DNA of 64,000 nt from Bradyrhizobium sp. Arg816 (GCF_029989365.1 NZ_JAPRAQ010000005.1:1-64000); one strand, 5' to 3'. Shown: positions 7,515 through 17,530, counted from the first letter of the stretch. Numbers and translations: made by a program. Notes: generated from the letters alone by a model not told the origin.

Positions 7515-9794
7515 ATGGATTCGATCGTGCAACCCGCCGCCACGGAGCAGCCGTCCTCGTCGCGCAATCGGCTGCTGCTGACGGTCTACACCGCCGCGAT
7601 CTTCGTCAGCGCGCTGCTGCTGTTCTCGGTGCAGCCCTTGTTCGCCAAGATGGTGCTGCCGCGGCTCGGCGGCTCGCCGGCGGTGTGGTCGGTGGCGATG
7701 GTGTTCTTCCAGTCGCTGCTGCTGGCGGGCTATGCCTATGCGCATCTCTTGATGCAAATCAGGAATCGCATCGTTCCGGTCGCGGTGCATCTGGTCTTGC
7801 TGATCGCAGCCTTCGCCACGCTGCCGCTCGGCATCGCCACCGCCTACGGCGATCCACCGGCCTCCGGCTATGCATTCTGGCTGCTCGGCCTGTTCGTGGT
7901 TTCGATCGGCCTGCCGTTCTTCGCGCTCGCCGCCAACAATCCGCTGCTGCAGGCCTGGTTCGTCCGCACCGGCCATCCTGCCGGACACGATCCCTATTTC
8001 CTCTATGCCTCCTCCAACATCGGCAGCTTCCTCGCGCTGTTGTCCTATCCGTTCCTGCTGGAGCCGATGTTCACGCTGCACACGCAGAACCGGTTCTGGA
8101 CCCTTGGCTATGGCCTCCTGATCCTCCTGATTGCCGCCTGCGGCGCGCTGCTGCTGCGTTCGCCGAAGCTGGCCGTGGTCGACGCAAAAGTCGAGGACGT
8201 CAATGCGCCCGCGCCGGACCTGGTGACGCGGCTGCGCTGGATCTTCCTCGCCGCGGTGCCGTCCGGCCTGCTGATCGCCGTCACAGCGCACATCTCGACC
8301 GACGTCGCGGCGGCGCCGTTGCTCTGGGTGCTGCCGCTGTCGCTGTATCTGCTCACCTGGGTCGTGGTGTTCCAGTCGCGGCCGCTGCTGCCGCACAAAT
8401 GGATGCTGATGCTTCAGCCGGTCGCGATCGCGGGCGTCATCGTCCTGCTGGCCTTCGGCGGCGAACAGAATCTGCTGCTGACCCTCGGCGGCCACCAATT
8501 GTGCTTCTTCGTCATCGCCATGGCCTGCCATGGCGAGCTGGCGCGGACACGCCCGGCCGCCAAATATCTCACGGGTTTCTATGTCGCGCTGTCGTTCGGC
8601 GGCATGGTCGGCGGACTCTTTGCCGGCCTCGTTGCTCCATTCACCTTCTCCTGGATCGCCGAATATCCGATCCTGGTCGCGCTGGCCGCGCTGTGCCGGC
8701 CGCCGGCAAACGAGCGGCTGGCGGGCATCGTCAGATGGTACTGGCTGGCACTCGCCGTGCTCGCAGTGGCGCTGGTGGCGCCGTCTTACACGACCGGCGA
8801 TCTCTCGACCTGGTTCGAGGATCATCGCGTCTGGGTCGCGGGAGCCGTAGGCGTGCTCGCAGCACTTCTGGCGCTCGCGCTCAACGCCAGCCGCTGGAAG
8901 ATCTTCGCCACCGCCGCGCTCGCGCTGGCGTTGATCCGGGCCTATCCGGCGGACGAAGGCCGCGTCACGACGGTGCGCAGCTTTTTCGGCGTGCACAAGA
9001 TCGTGGTGACGCCTGGCGGCTATTTCCATGTGCTGATGCACGGCACCACGATCCACGGCGCCGAGCGCTTCCGCAACAATGACGGCACGCCGGTCGTTGG
9101 CCGGCCCGAGCCGATCACCTACTATCACAAGGACGGCGGCATCGGGCAAGCCATCACCGCGATCCGCGAGCGCAAGGGCGCGCCGCTGAAGGTCGCCGCA
9201 ATCGGCGTCGGATCGGGCACGCTCGCCTGCGCCGCCGAGCCCGGCGAAACCTGGACCTTCTTCGAGATCGACCAGTCCATGGTCGACGCGGCGAGCGACC
9301 CGAAGAACTTTCGCTACATATCGAGCTGCATGCCGGGCCTGAAGCCGGTGATCGGCGATGCGCGCCTCACCTTCGCGAAAGAGCCCGACGGCGCTTATGA
9401 CCTGATCATCGTCGACGCCTATTCGTCGGATGCGATCCCGATTCATCTCGCCACCGAAGAGGCGATGAGTATCTACAAGGACAAGCTGGCGCCGCACGGC
9501 GCTGTGGTGATGCATGTCTCCAACCGGCACCTCGATCTCGAGACCGTCGTGGTCAGTATCGCCGATGCCAACGATCTGAAGAGCTGGGTCTTCAACGAGG
9601 ACTCGGGCCGCGATGGCGACTATATCTTCTCGACCGACGTCGTCATCTCCGCGCGCGAGGACGCCGATGTCGGCCGGCTCGCCTCCTCCAAGTCATGGGA
9701 GCAGACCGAAGCCGACGACCGGGTGCGGGTCTGGACCGACGACTATTCCAATATTCTGGGCGCGCTGTACCGGCGGTTGAGGGACGGGGAGTAG
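7515..9794 (+). CDS. Multi-pass membrane protein with C-terminal spermidine-synthase-like domain
   Basis: The product has 759 residues. Roughly residues 20-480 are hydrophobic with about 12-14 membrane spans; the first reads LLLTVYTAAIFVSALLLFSV. The C-terminal third is a Rossmann methyltransferase/spermidine-synthase fold: VAAIGVGSGTLACA (glycine loop), FFEIDQSMVDAA (acidic residue for ribose), and DLIIVDAYSSDAIPIHLAT. Fused proteins of this design are widespread, but their reaction is not established; aminopropyl transfer is only one possibility. The start is ATG 7515, with GGAGC a few bases upstream. The same frame stays open upstream to 6279, but there it runs antisense to the oxidoreductase and is not used. 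An inverted repeat follows the stop. Confidence 0.85.
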   Translation: MDSIVQPAATEQPSSSRNRLLLTVYTAAIFVSALLLFSVQPLFAKMVLPRLGGSPAVWSVAMVFFQSLLLAGYAYAHLLMQIRNRIVPVAVHLVLLIAAFATLPLGIATAYGDPPASGYAFWLLGLFVVSIGLPFFALAANNPLLQAWFVRTGHPAGHDPYFLYASSNIGSFLALLSYPFLLEPMFTLHTQNRFWTLGYGLLILLIAACGALLLRSPKLAVVDAKVEDVNAPAPDLVTRLRWIFLAAVPSGLLIAVTAHISTDVAAAPLLWVLPLSLYLLTWVVVFQSRPLLPHKWMLMLQPVAIAGVIVLLAFGGEQNLLLTLGGHQLCFFVIAMACHGELARTRPAAKYLTGFYVALSFGGMVGGLFAGLVAPFTFSWIAEYPILVALAALCRPPANERLAGIVRWYWLALAVLAVALVAPSYTTGDLSTWFEDHRVWVAGAVGVLAALLALALNASRWKIFATAALALALIRAYPADEGRVTTVRSFFGVHKIVVTPGGYFHVLMHGTTIHGAERFRNNDGTPVVGRPEPITYYHKDGGIGQAITAIRERKGAPLKVAAIGVGSGTLACAAEPGETWTFFEIDQSMVDAASDPKNFRYISSCMPGLKPVIGDARLTFAKEPDGAYDLIIVDAYSSDAIPIHLATEEAMSIYKDKLAPHGAVVMHVSNRHLDLETVVVSIADANDLKSWVFNEDSGRDGDYIFSTDVVISAREDADVGRLASSKSWEQTEADDRVRVWTDDYSNILGALYRRLRDGE

Positions 9795-9804
9795 GGACGT
9801 CTTC

Positions 9805-9891
9805 GTAGCCCGGATGGAGCGAAGCGCAATCCGGGGGCGTTTCCGCGTGGCGACACTGCTCCCGGATTTCGCTGCGCTCCATCCGGGCTAC
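9805..9891. repeat. GTAGCCCGGATGG inverted repeat at a convergent junction
   Basis: The left arm (9805-9835) begins GTAGCCCGGATGGAGCGAAG, and the right arm (9861-9891) is its near-perfect complement, ending CATCCGGGCTAC. It fills the gap between the convergent stops at 9794 and 9905. A bidirectional terminator role is inferred. Confidence 0.85.
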
Positions 9892-9904
9892 AAGGGGAAG
9901 GCTT

Positions 9905-10888
9905 CTACGGCACGACCGGCGTTCCCGCCGGCAGCGCAATTCCCTTCTCGCCCGCGACTTGCCGCAGCAGGTCCGGCCTGTCCGAGATGATGCCGTCGAC
10001 GCCGAGCTCGATCATGCGCGCCATGTCCTCACGCTTGTTGACGGTCCAGACCACGATGTGCAGTCCGAGCGTGTGTGCCTCCGAGACGACCGCCTCGGTC
10101 ACGTCGCCGAAATAGGGCGACCAGACCGTGCCGCCCGCAGCCTTGATCGTCCGCGGCAGCGAGCCGCCGTGATCGGCCGGGCTGAAACCCGCCGTCCAGT
10201 TCGTCGCCTTGTCCAACGACACCGTCTGGCCCGAGCCGCGCTGGAGCGTCAAATACACCGTCGGAATGTTGGGCGCCTGTTGCTGGACGAACAGCAGGGT
10301 CCGCCAGTCGAACGACTGGATCATGACGCGATCGGAAAACCCCTCGGCCTCGATCAATCCGAGCAGCTTTACGACAAAGCCTCGCGGATCGAGCGATTCG
10401 TCCGGATGGTTTGGATCGATCTTGGTCTCGATATTGAAACGCACGCGCGTGTTGCCGGCCTTGCGCACCAGCGCGAACAGCTCGCCCAGGGTGGGAATGC
10501 GTGTTCCCGGCACGGCCCGCTGGTCGGGGAATTGCTTCGCGTAAGAACTGTCGGGGCGGATCTGGCCGACGTCATAGGTCCTGACGTTGGCCAACCGCAG
10601 CTTCACGAACGGCGTGCCGGGCGCGGCGACATAGGCGCCACCTGCATCGCGCGCGAGGTCGGGATTGAGCCCGCGTTCATGCGAGATGACGACCTCGCCA
10701 TCGGCGGTGACGCCGACGTCGAGCTCCAGCGTATCCACGCCCATCGACAGCGCGTTCGCGAAAGCCGGCAGGGTGTTTTCCGGCAACAGCGCGCGCCCGC
10801 CGCGATGCGCTTCGAGATCAAAGGCCATGGCTTGTCCCGCAGTGAGAACCGAGAGCACGATCAGGATTGTTGCGGCACGTGACGACAT
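9905..10888 (-). CDS. Secreted glycerophosphodiester phosphodiesterase
   Basis: This enzyme cleaves glycerophosphodiesters to glycerol 3-phosphate and an alcohol, probably in the periplasm. The 327-residue protein starts with a signal peptide (ILIVLSVLTAGQAMA). It then shows the GDPD TIM-barrel motifs: EAHRGGRALLPENTLPAF (His and Arg of the active site), LELDVGVTADG (metal-binding Glu and Asp) and VISHE (catalytic His). Late strands include IVVWTVNKREDMARMIELGVDGIISDRPD, typical of the family. It is divergent from the M28-like gene, with 142 bp between starts, and its signal peptide ends in GQAMA as does that of the neighbour. Confidence 0.93.
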   Translation of the reverse strand: MSSRAATILIVLSVLTAGQAMAFDLEAHRGGRALLPENTLPAFANALSMGVDTLELDVGVTADGEVVISHERGLNPDLARDAGGAYVAAPGTPFVKLRLANVRTYDVGQIRPDSSYAKQFPDQRAVPGTRIPTLGELFALVRKAGNTRVRFNIETKIDPNHPDESLDPRGFVVKLLGLIEAEGFSDRVMIQSFDWRTLLFVQQQAPNIPTVYLTLQRGSGQTVSLDKATNWTAGFSPADHGGSLPRTIKAAGGTVWSPYFGDVTEAVVSEAHTLGLHIVVWTVNKREDMARMIELGVDGIISDRPDLLRQVAGEKGIALPAGTPVVP

Positions 10889-11030
10889 CAGGGTTCGCAG
10901 CCCGGGTGAAAGGAGGAGCTTATGAAATCTTCGCCCGGTTCGTCCAGCGTCGCGGTCGACTTGTGCTTGACGGCAGCCGGGGAAGGCGGAAACTGGCTCT
11001 CAAAAAACAACGGTTCAGGGAGCCATTCCT

Positions 11031-12293
11031 ATGCGGCTTATCTTCATCGCAACGATGGCGGTTCTCATGGTCGGACAGGCGATGGCCAAGGATGTGCTTT
11101 CGGGTGCGAGCCTCTATGAAGATGTGGCGCGCTATGCATCCTTCGGTCTGCACCGCTTCGGCTCCGCGGGCGATCGCGCGACGGCCGACTGGATCGCCGG
11201 CGAGATGAAGCAGGCGGGTTTCGAAATCAGCTTCCAGCCCGTCGTGCTCGGGCGGCAATATGTCGTCGAGCGGGCCAGCGCCGAAGCTGCCGGCATCTCT
11301 GTCGAGGCGACGCCCTTCTGGTGGCCGCCGGAAGACAAGGCCAGCTTCCATCTCGCCGCGCCGCTCGCGCGCGATGGCGATGTCACCGGCAAGATCCTTC
11401 TGCTCGATCTGCCGTTCGATCGCGGCGCGTATCTGGGGCCGACCCATCGTGCGGCGATCGCGGAAGCCGCGGCAAGGAAGCCGGCGGCCATCCTGCTGAT
11501 GATCGGCAATCCCGCCGACGACCGCTTCGCCTATAACGTCACGCAGGAGGATGCGCCCTGGCCGGTGCCGGTGATCGTGGTCGGTGCGGCATCGCGAGCG
11601 GTGTTCGAGCGCGCGCTCGCCTCAGGCGCGCCTGTGACCTTCGACGTCAAGGGCCATTACGAGCGCGATGTAGTCGGCCGCAATGTCATCGCCGAGATCG
11701 GAGCCGGCCGTGGGCCGGTCATCGTCGTCTCCACGCCGATGACCGGCTGGTACTCGTGCGTCTGCGAGCGCGGCCCCGGCATCGCCAACTTTCTCGCGCT
11801 GGCGCGCACCGTCGCCGCCGAGAAATGGCCGGCGCATCTTGTTTTCATCGCCACCGCCGGCCACGAGATCGGCCATGGCGGCATGGAGCTGTTCTTGAAG
11901 CACGGAGCGCCGTCACCGAAGGACACGCTGGCGTGGATTCATTTCGGATCGTCGAACGCCTGCTATGCCTTCGCGGAAGGCGCCCGCACCAATCGGCCCG
12001 AGCAAGAGCGTTATCTCGTGCTGAGCAAATCCGCCGTCGCGCTGACCGACGAGGCTTTTGCAAAAGTCGAGGCCAAACGCCTGGTGACGGAGAAGCAGGC
12101 GGTCGGTGAGCTGCGCGACGTGCATGCGGCGGGTTACGCCAATTTCCTCGGCATGGCTGGGCGCCATCGGACGTTTCATACGCCGTCCGACGATCTCGCC
12201 GCGACCGGGCCCGAGATCCTCGAGCCGGTCGCGCGCGCCTTCGTCGATGCTGCGCGAAAGATCGTCGAACGCGGCAACGCCGCGTTCCGGTAG
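11031..12293 (+). CDS. Secreted M28-peptidase-like protein with degraded zinc site
   Basis: The 420-residue protein has a signal peptide (LIFIATMAVLMVGQAMA), then an M28/PA-domain-like layout: a long N-terminal part with ATADWIAGEMKQAGF, a PA-like insert (about 85-190), and a C-terminal aminopeptidase fold. In active M28 enzymes the first zinc ligands are His and Asp in HYDS...DN. Here that place reads STPMTGWYSC. The usual Glu-Glu pair is replaced by His-Glu in ATAGHEIGHGG. Only the last His, in FHTPSDD, remains as expected. The fold is likely but the peptidase activity is doubtful. It may bind peptides or use different chemistry. It converges with the L,D-transpeptidase with two bases between stops. 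Confidence 0.75.
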   Translation: MRLIFIATMAVLMVGQAMAKDVLSGASLYEDVARYASFGLHRFGSAGDRATADWIAGEMKQAGFEISFQPVVLGRQYVVERASAEAAGISVEATPFWWPPEDKASFHLAAPLARDGDVTGKILLLDLPFDRGAYLGPTHRAAIAEAAARKPAAILLMIGNPADDRFAYNVTQEDAPWPVPVIVVGAASRAVFERALASGAPVTFDVKGHYERDVVGRNVIAEIGAGRGPVIVVSTPMTGWYSCVCERGPGIANFLALARTVAAEKWPAHLVFIATAGHEIGHGGMELFLKHGAPSPKDTLAWIHFGSSNACYAFAEGARTNRPEQERYLVLSKSAVALTDEAFAKVEAKRLVTEKQAVGELRDVHAAGYANFLGMAGRHRTFHTPSDDLAATGPEILEPVARAFVDAARKIVERGNAAFR

Positions 12294-12295
12294 CG

Positions 12296-13102
12296 TCAGT
12301 TCTGATAGTAACCGCGCGGCTGATAGTATTGCCGGGGCTGTGGCTGATAGTAGCCCTGCTGGCCGTAGCCTTGATTGTAGTACTGCTGCGGCTGCTGCTG
12401 TTGATAGACCTGCGCGTCATACAGCGGGCGGCTGGCCGAGCGCGGCGCGGGATAGCGCGTGCCGTTGTCACTGCCGTCGGCCGGATAGATGTAATTGTCG
12501 TCCTGCGGCATGTAGCGGCGGGCGGGCTGCGCCGGCGGTGCGAGATTCACGGGATCGCCCGAGGTGGCGTACTGCTCTTCGGCCGGCTGCGGAGCGCGGG
12601 CCACCGCAGTATTGGCGCGGCCGCGCGGATTGCGGGCCAGAGCCACCTGGGCCGAGCCGGTCAGCGTCACCGTGGTGTTGAGCACGCCCTGCTGCTGCAC
12701 CAGCGCGTACAGCGTCGAGGCATTCTGGCGCGACAGCCGTACGCAGCCGTGCGACGCCGGCGAGCCGAGCCGGCCGACCGAGTCGGTGCCGTGGATGGCG
12801 TGCCCGACCTTGGTGAAGAAGATCGCGTGCGGCATCGGCGCGTCGTCGAATTCCTTGGAGTAGTGATCCTCTTCCATCCGGAAGGCCCGGAAGGCGCCGC
12901 CCGGCGTTTCGCGCGAGGGGATGCCGGTCGACACCGGCCAGTGATAGCGCGCGACGCCGTCGACGGCGACGGTCATCTGCTGATTGTCCTTGTCGACGGT
13001 GATCTCGACCTTGGCCTGCGCGGCGCCCGCGCTCAAAAACATCAACGAGGAAAAAGCGATGAAAAAGGAACGCATCTGGAAACGCATTTGAGGGAAACGC
13101 AT
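12296..13102 (-). CDS. Secreted L,D-transpeptidase (YkuD family)
   Basis: This periplasmic enzyme makes or edits 3-3 cross-links in peptidoglycan or links proteins to it. From the ATG at 13100-13102 it has 268 residues: a signal peptide (SFFIAFSSLMFLSAGAAQA), a YkuD domain (about 35-160) with the catalytic motif HGTDSVGRLGSPASHGCVRLS, and a long C-terminal tail rich in Gln, Tyr and Pro. Three in-frame ATGs (13102, 13087, 13075) arise from a perfect 15-bp duplication. GGAGG lies 11 bases before the first and is best placed for it. The Gln/Tyr tail is low-complexity and may anchor the enzyme to the wall. Confidence 0.9.
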   Translation of the reverse strand: MRFPQMRFQMRSFFIAFSSLMFLSAGAAQAKVEITVDKDNQQMTVAVDGVARYHWPVSTGIPSRETPGGAFRAFRMEEDHYSKEFDDAPMPHAIFFTKVGHAIHGTDSVGRLGSPASHGCVRLSRQNASTLYALVQQQGVLNTTVTLTGSAQVALARNPRGRANTAVARAPQPAEEQYATSGDPVNLAPPAQPARRYMPQDDNYIYPADGSDNGTRYPAPRSASRPLYDAQVYQQQQPQQYYNQGYGQQGYYQPQPRQYYQPRGYYQN

Positions 13103-13107
13103 TTGAG
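13078..13107. repeat. Perfect 2 x 15-bp tandem duplication over a start codon
   Basis: On the plus strand GGAAACGCATTTGAG occurs at 13078-13092 and again at 13093-13107. On the coding (minus) strand each copy brings an ATG, giving the transpeptidase the N-terminus MRFPQMRFQMRSFF. This looks like a recent slippage event. Confidence 0.9.
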
Positions 13108-13417
13108 TTCTGGCCTCCGGCCTGTTCACGCTAGGCGCCGCGGCTCTCCGTCCCCCGGCGTGCAATATGCCTGCAATCCGGCTTTCGTTCCAGCGGACTG
13201 GCCGTCCATCGTTAACGCGATGCCGGGCGTAAGCAAGGCCGCTTTGTGCCGCGCGGCTGGCGGCGGCGCTGACATTTTCGCGAGCGTGCCAAGCAGTCAC
13301 AACGCCGACAATTCGTCACAAAGGCGCAACCATTCGGCCGCTTCAGGCGTTGATCCTGGCTGCCCTCGACGGGCGGCTTCCGCTGCCCTTTCCCCTTTAA
13401 TTCCCTTGGGACCGAAG

Positions 13418-13741
13418 ATGAACAAAGCCCGTATCGCCGCCGCGCAATTGCCGGCCGGTTTGCCCGTCCGCCTGCTGTTCGCAGCCGCCGCCATCCTGCT
13501 CGCGCTGTTGTCGCTGCCGCAAGCCGGCCACGCCCAGGGCATCGTGCGCGGCGCCCAGGAAGGCTCCTACGAAGGCAACCGGATCGCCGGGCCTGTCGGT
13601 GGCGTCGTTGGCGGCGCGGTCGGCGCCGGTGTTGGCGGGGCCGTGGGTGCGGTGGAGGGCGTGTTCGGCATTCCGCATCACCGCCATTACCGCTGCCGCG
13701 GCTACTATGACGGCTACCATCGCTTCCACTGCTACCGGTGA
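13418..13741 (+). CDS. Small secreted glycine-zipper protein
   Basis: The 107-residue product has a signal peptide (LLFAAAAILLALLSLPQAGHA). The mature part opens with QGIVRGAQEGSYEGNRIAG and contains a glycine zipper (GPVGGVVGGAVGAGVGGAVG). It ends in a His/Tyr/Cys-rich tail (HHRHYRCRGYYDGYHRFHCYR). Glycine zippers of this kind insert into membranes or form oligomers; the tail could bind metal. The function is not known. The start ATG 13418 follows CGAAG. The 315-bp divergent gap to the transpeptidase shows no other gene, and a palindromic repeat follows the stop. Confidence 0.75.
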   Translation: MNKARIAAAQLPAGLPVRLLFAAAAILLALLSLPQAGHAQGIVRGAQEGSYEGNRIAGPVGGVVGGAVGAGVGGAVGAVEGVFGIPHHRHYRCRGYYDGYHRFHCYR

Positions 13742-13751
13742 GTCCACCGTC

Positions 13752-13853
13752 GTCATTCCGGCGCGCCCGAAGGGCGAGCCCGGAATCCATTCATCCACCA
13801 ACTCTGCCGCCTGATGGATTCCGGGCTCGCGCTACGCGCGCCCCGGAATGACA
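13752..13853. repeat. GTCATTCCGG nested inverted repeat at a convergent junction
   Basis: The outer arms are GTCATTCCGG (13752) and CCCCGGAATGAC (ending 13852). The inner arms CCGGAATCCAT and ATGGATTCCGG give a second stem. The same nested plan (outer GTCATTCCGG, inner CCGGAATC) occurs inside uvrD at 39281-39378. It fills the gap between the stops at 13741 and 13856. Confidence 0.85.
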
Positions 13854-13855
13854 GC

Positions 13856-14613
13856 TCAGTTCTTCAGCCGGTAACCGGTGCGGAAAATCCACCAGATCAC
13901 GGCGAGGCAGATCAACAGGAACGCCGTCGTCATGCAGATGCTGACGGACACGCTGACATCCGCGATCTCGTAAAAGCTCCAGCGGAAGCCGGAGATCAGA
14001 TAGACGACCGGGTTCAGCAGCGCCACCGAGCGCCAGCCTGCCGGCAGCATGTCGATGGAATAGAAGCTGCCGCCGAGGAAGGTCAGCGGCGTCACCACCA
14101 GCATCGGGATCATCTGCAGCTTTTCGAAGCCGTCGGCCCAGATGCCGATGATGAAGCCGAACAGGCTGAACGTCACCGCCGTCAGCACCAGGAAGGTCAG
14201 CATCCAGATTGGATGGTGGATATGGAGCGGCACGAACAGGCCGGCTGTCGCCAGGATGATGAGGCCCAAAATGATCGACTTGGTCGCGGCTGCGCCGACA
14301 TAGCCCAGCACGATCTCGACATAAGAGATCGGCGCGGAGAGAATTTCGTAGATCGTGCCGGTGAATTTCGGAAAGTAGATGCCGAACGAGGCGTTGGCGA
14401 TGCTCTGCGTCAGCACCGAGAGCATGATCAGCCCCGGCACGATGAAGGTGCCGTAGCTGACGCCCTCGACCTCGCTGATGCGCGAGCCGATCGCAGCACC
14501 GAACACCACGAAATAGAGCGAGGTCGAGACGACAGGCGAGACGATGCTTTGCAGCAGCGTACGCCAGGTGCGCGCCATTTCGAACAGATAGATGGCGCGG
14601 ATGGCGCGATGAT

Positions 14614-14617
<4 letters not shown>
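13856..14617 (-). CDS. ABC-2 type transporter permease
   Basis: This is the membrane part of an ABC exporter with the ATPase encoded just upstream. The 253-residue product has six hydrophobic spans typical of ABC-2 permeases (DrrB/NodJ-like) and the family segment near [31 protein letters not shown]. Its ATG at 14615-14617 overlaps the TGA stop of the ATPase gene (ATGA), so the two are translationally coupled. The substrate is unknown; drugs, polysaccharide or lipid are all possible. A palindromic repeat follows the stop. Confidence 0.92.
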
Positions 14618-15537
<920 letters not shown>

Positions 15538-15823
15538 GATGGCCGCAGGCTGAAAGGTAAGGACTGGGGAGGGGAGGCTGGAACCGTCCCGGGAGGAGGT
15601 CAGCGGAGCCCTGAAATAGGAATGCACTTGCCCGGCCGCAATTGGCTGGGGAAAAATGGTCTCAAAACAGGCCCTTCGGTGGTGGGTTTCGGGAAAGTGT
15701 TGCGCGATGGTCACGGGCTGCGGCTAAGATTGCCGCTCACGCGCCTCTTTGTTGCGTCTGCGAGCGCGCCGTGGCTACGATTCCGGCCAATCGCAAAGCG
15801 TATTGTCCCCAGGGAAAAGATCG

Positions 15824-16540
15824 ATGAGACCGAACGGCCGTCACACCGCCGGCGCCAGCCAATTGTCCGCCCACCGTGTGTGGGCGATCTGCCTGCTCCT
15901 GCTGTCAGCTGTTGCCATCAGCCCGACCACCGCCAGGGCCGCGCCCAGCCAGGCCGCCGCCACGACGCATGTCTACCTGCTCCGCGGCGTGCTCAACATC
16001 TTCTCGCTCGGCCTCGACACGATCGGCTCCCGCCTCCAGGCGCAGGGCATCCAGGTGACCGTCGCGAACTTCGTGTCCTGGTCCTCGCTCGCCGATGAGG
16101 CCGCGGCCAACTACAGGGCCGGTCGCGTCAAGACCATCGTCCTGGTCGGCCATTCCTCCGGCGCGACCGCGCTGCCGGACATGATCGCCAAGCTCAACCA
16201 GCTCGGCGTTCCCGTGAAGCTCGCGATCGGCCTCGATTCCGTGTTCAAGACCAGGCTGTCGACCGGAGCCGAACGCTACATCAACATCTATATCGGCGAC
16301 GGTCCCGGTGAGCCAGTGCGGGCCGCGTCTGGCCTGCGCGGCAAGCTCGACAATGTCGACGTGCGCGGCACCGGCGTCGGCCACATCTCGATCGACAAGA
16401 ACGAGGCGATCCAGCGCCGCGTCATCGGCGAGATCGACGCCGCCATCATGCGCTCGCGCGCACCGGCAGCTCCGGTCGCCGAGCCCGCCACACCGCGGCG
16501 GGCGCGCTCGGCGGCGGCGGCGGCTCCGGCCAGGAACTGA
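15824..16540 (+). CDS. Secreted alpha/beta-hydrolase-like protein (short paralogue)
   Basis: The 238-residue protein has a signal peptide (WAICLLLLSAVAISPTTARA) and an alpha/beta-hydrolase core. Core features are a first strand VYLLRGVLNIFSLGLDTIG, a nucleophile elbow VLVGHSSGATALPDM near residue 108 with Ser in GHSSG, and a late His in VGHISIDKN. The tail is Ala/Pro/Arg-rich. It is clearly related to the protein encoded at 23915: shared signatures include Y-L-x-RG, F-S-x-G, GHS-x-G, INI-x-x-x-D and HI-x-I-x-K. It may act on a wall or envelope ester, but the substrate is unknown. It is divergent from the ABC operon. Confidence 0.75.
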   Translation: MRPNGRHTAGASQLSAHRVWAICLLLLSAVAISPTTARAAPSQAAATTHVYLLRGVLNIFSLGLDTIGSRLQAQGIQVTVANFVSWSSLADEAAANYRAGRVKTIVLVGHSSGATALPDMIAKLNQLGVPVKLAIGLDSVFKTRLSTGAERYINIYIGDGPGEPVRAASGLRGKLDNVDVRGTGVGHISIDKNEAIQRRVIGEIDAAIMRSRAPAAPVAEPATPRRARSAAAAAPARN

Positions 16541-16658
16541 GGCGGTTTGCGCGACCGGCTGCTGTCCGTCGCGCAGCGATCTTTCCGTATTGGCCGGCAA
16601 GCGCAGAGATCGCGAGGGGCGGGAGTGAGCGTGTGCGCGTCATCCCCGCGCTCCCTCG

Positions 16659-17510
16659 TCATCTCATGAAGGCGCGAATGGTGTCCGCGATCTCACTTGA
16701 ATGCGTTTCCAGCGCGAAATGGCCGGTGTCGAAGAACCGCACCTCGGCGTTGGGATTGTCGCGCTTGAAGGCTTCGGCGCCGGGCGGGATGAAGAACGGA
16801 TCGTTCTTGCCCCAGACTGCGAGGAACGGCGGCTTGTGGGTGCGGAAATAGTTTTGGAATGACGGATAGAGCGCGACGTTGCTCTTGTAGTCGCCGAACA
16901 GGTCGAGCTGCACCTCGTCAGAACCCGGTCGCGCCAGATAGAAATTGTCGAGGTTCTGGCCGTCAGGCGACACCATGGTCGGATCTGGAACGCCATGCGT
17001 GTACTGCCAGCGTGTCGTCTCCGGCGTGAGGAAGGCGCGGAGCGCGTCGCGGTTCGCCGGCGAGGGATCCTGCCAATAGGCCTTGATCGGGGTCCAGCCG
17101 TCGCTGAGGCCGTCCTCATAGGCGTTGCCATTCTGCGAGATGATGGCCGTGATCCGCTCGGGGTGGCGCAGCGCCAGCCGGAAACCGGTCGGCGCGCCAT
17201 AGTCGAAGACGTAGACCGCAAAGCGATCGAAGCCGATCACTTCGGTGAAGCGCTCGATGACGCGCGCGATATTGTCGAAAGTATAGGCGAAGGTTTCGCG
17301 TGAGGGCATATCGGACTGGCCGAAGCCGGGCAGGTCCGGCGCCACGATGTGAAACTTGTCCGCGAGCAACGGGATCAGATCACGGAACATGTGGCCGGCA
17401 CTCGGGAATCCGTGCAGCAACAGCAGCTTTGGCCCATCCGAAGGACCCGCCTGGCGATAGAAAACCTTGAAGCCATCGACGTCCGCGGTGCGATACGTGG
17501 TCGGGGACAT
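16659..17510 (-). CDS. Alpha/beta hydrolase (epoxide hydrolase / haloalkane dehalogenase type)
   Basis: The 283-residue cytosolic hydrolase has the oxyanion motif LLLHGFPSAGHMFRDL. The motif VAPDLPGFGQSDMP follows, and the nucleophile-elbow place reads VYVFDYGAPTG with Asp as probable nucleophile. Late acidic and His residues lie in VWGKNDPFF and FDTGHFALETH. An Asp nucleophile points to epoxide hydrolase or dehalogenase chemistry rather than an esterase. The start is ATG 17510; an upstream start would extend into the doubled operator. It is divergent from the CGNR regulator, which probably controls it. Confidence 0.88.
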   Translation of the reverse strand: MSPTTYRTADVDGFKVFYRQAGPSDGPKLLLLHGFPSAGHMFRDLIPLLADKFHIVAPDLPGFGQSDMPSRETFAYTFDNIARVIERFTEVIGFDRFAVYVFDYGAPTGFRLALRHPERITAIISQNGNAYEDGLSDGWTPIKAYWQDPSPANRDALRAFLTPETTRWQYTHGVPDPTMVSPDGQNLDNFYLARPGSDEVQLDLFGDYKSNVALYPSFQNYFRTHKPPFLAVWGKNDPFFIPPGAEAFKRDNPNAEVRFFDTGHFALETHSSEIADTIRAFMR

Positions 17511-17530
17511 GACCGTTCTCCGTGAGATTA

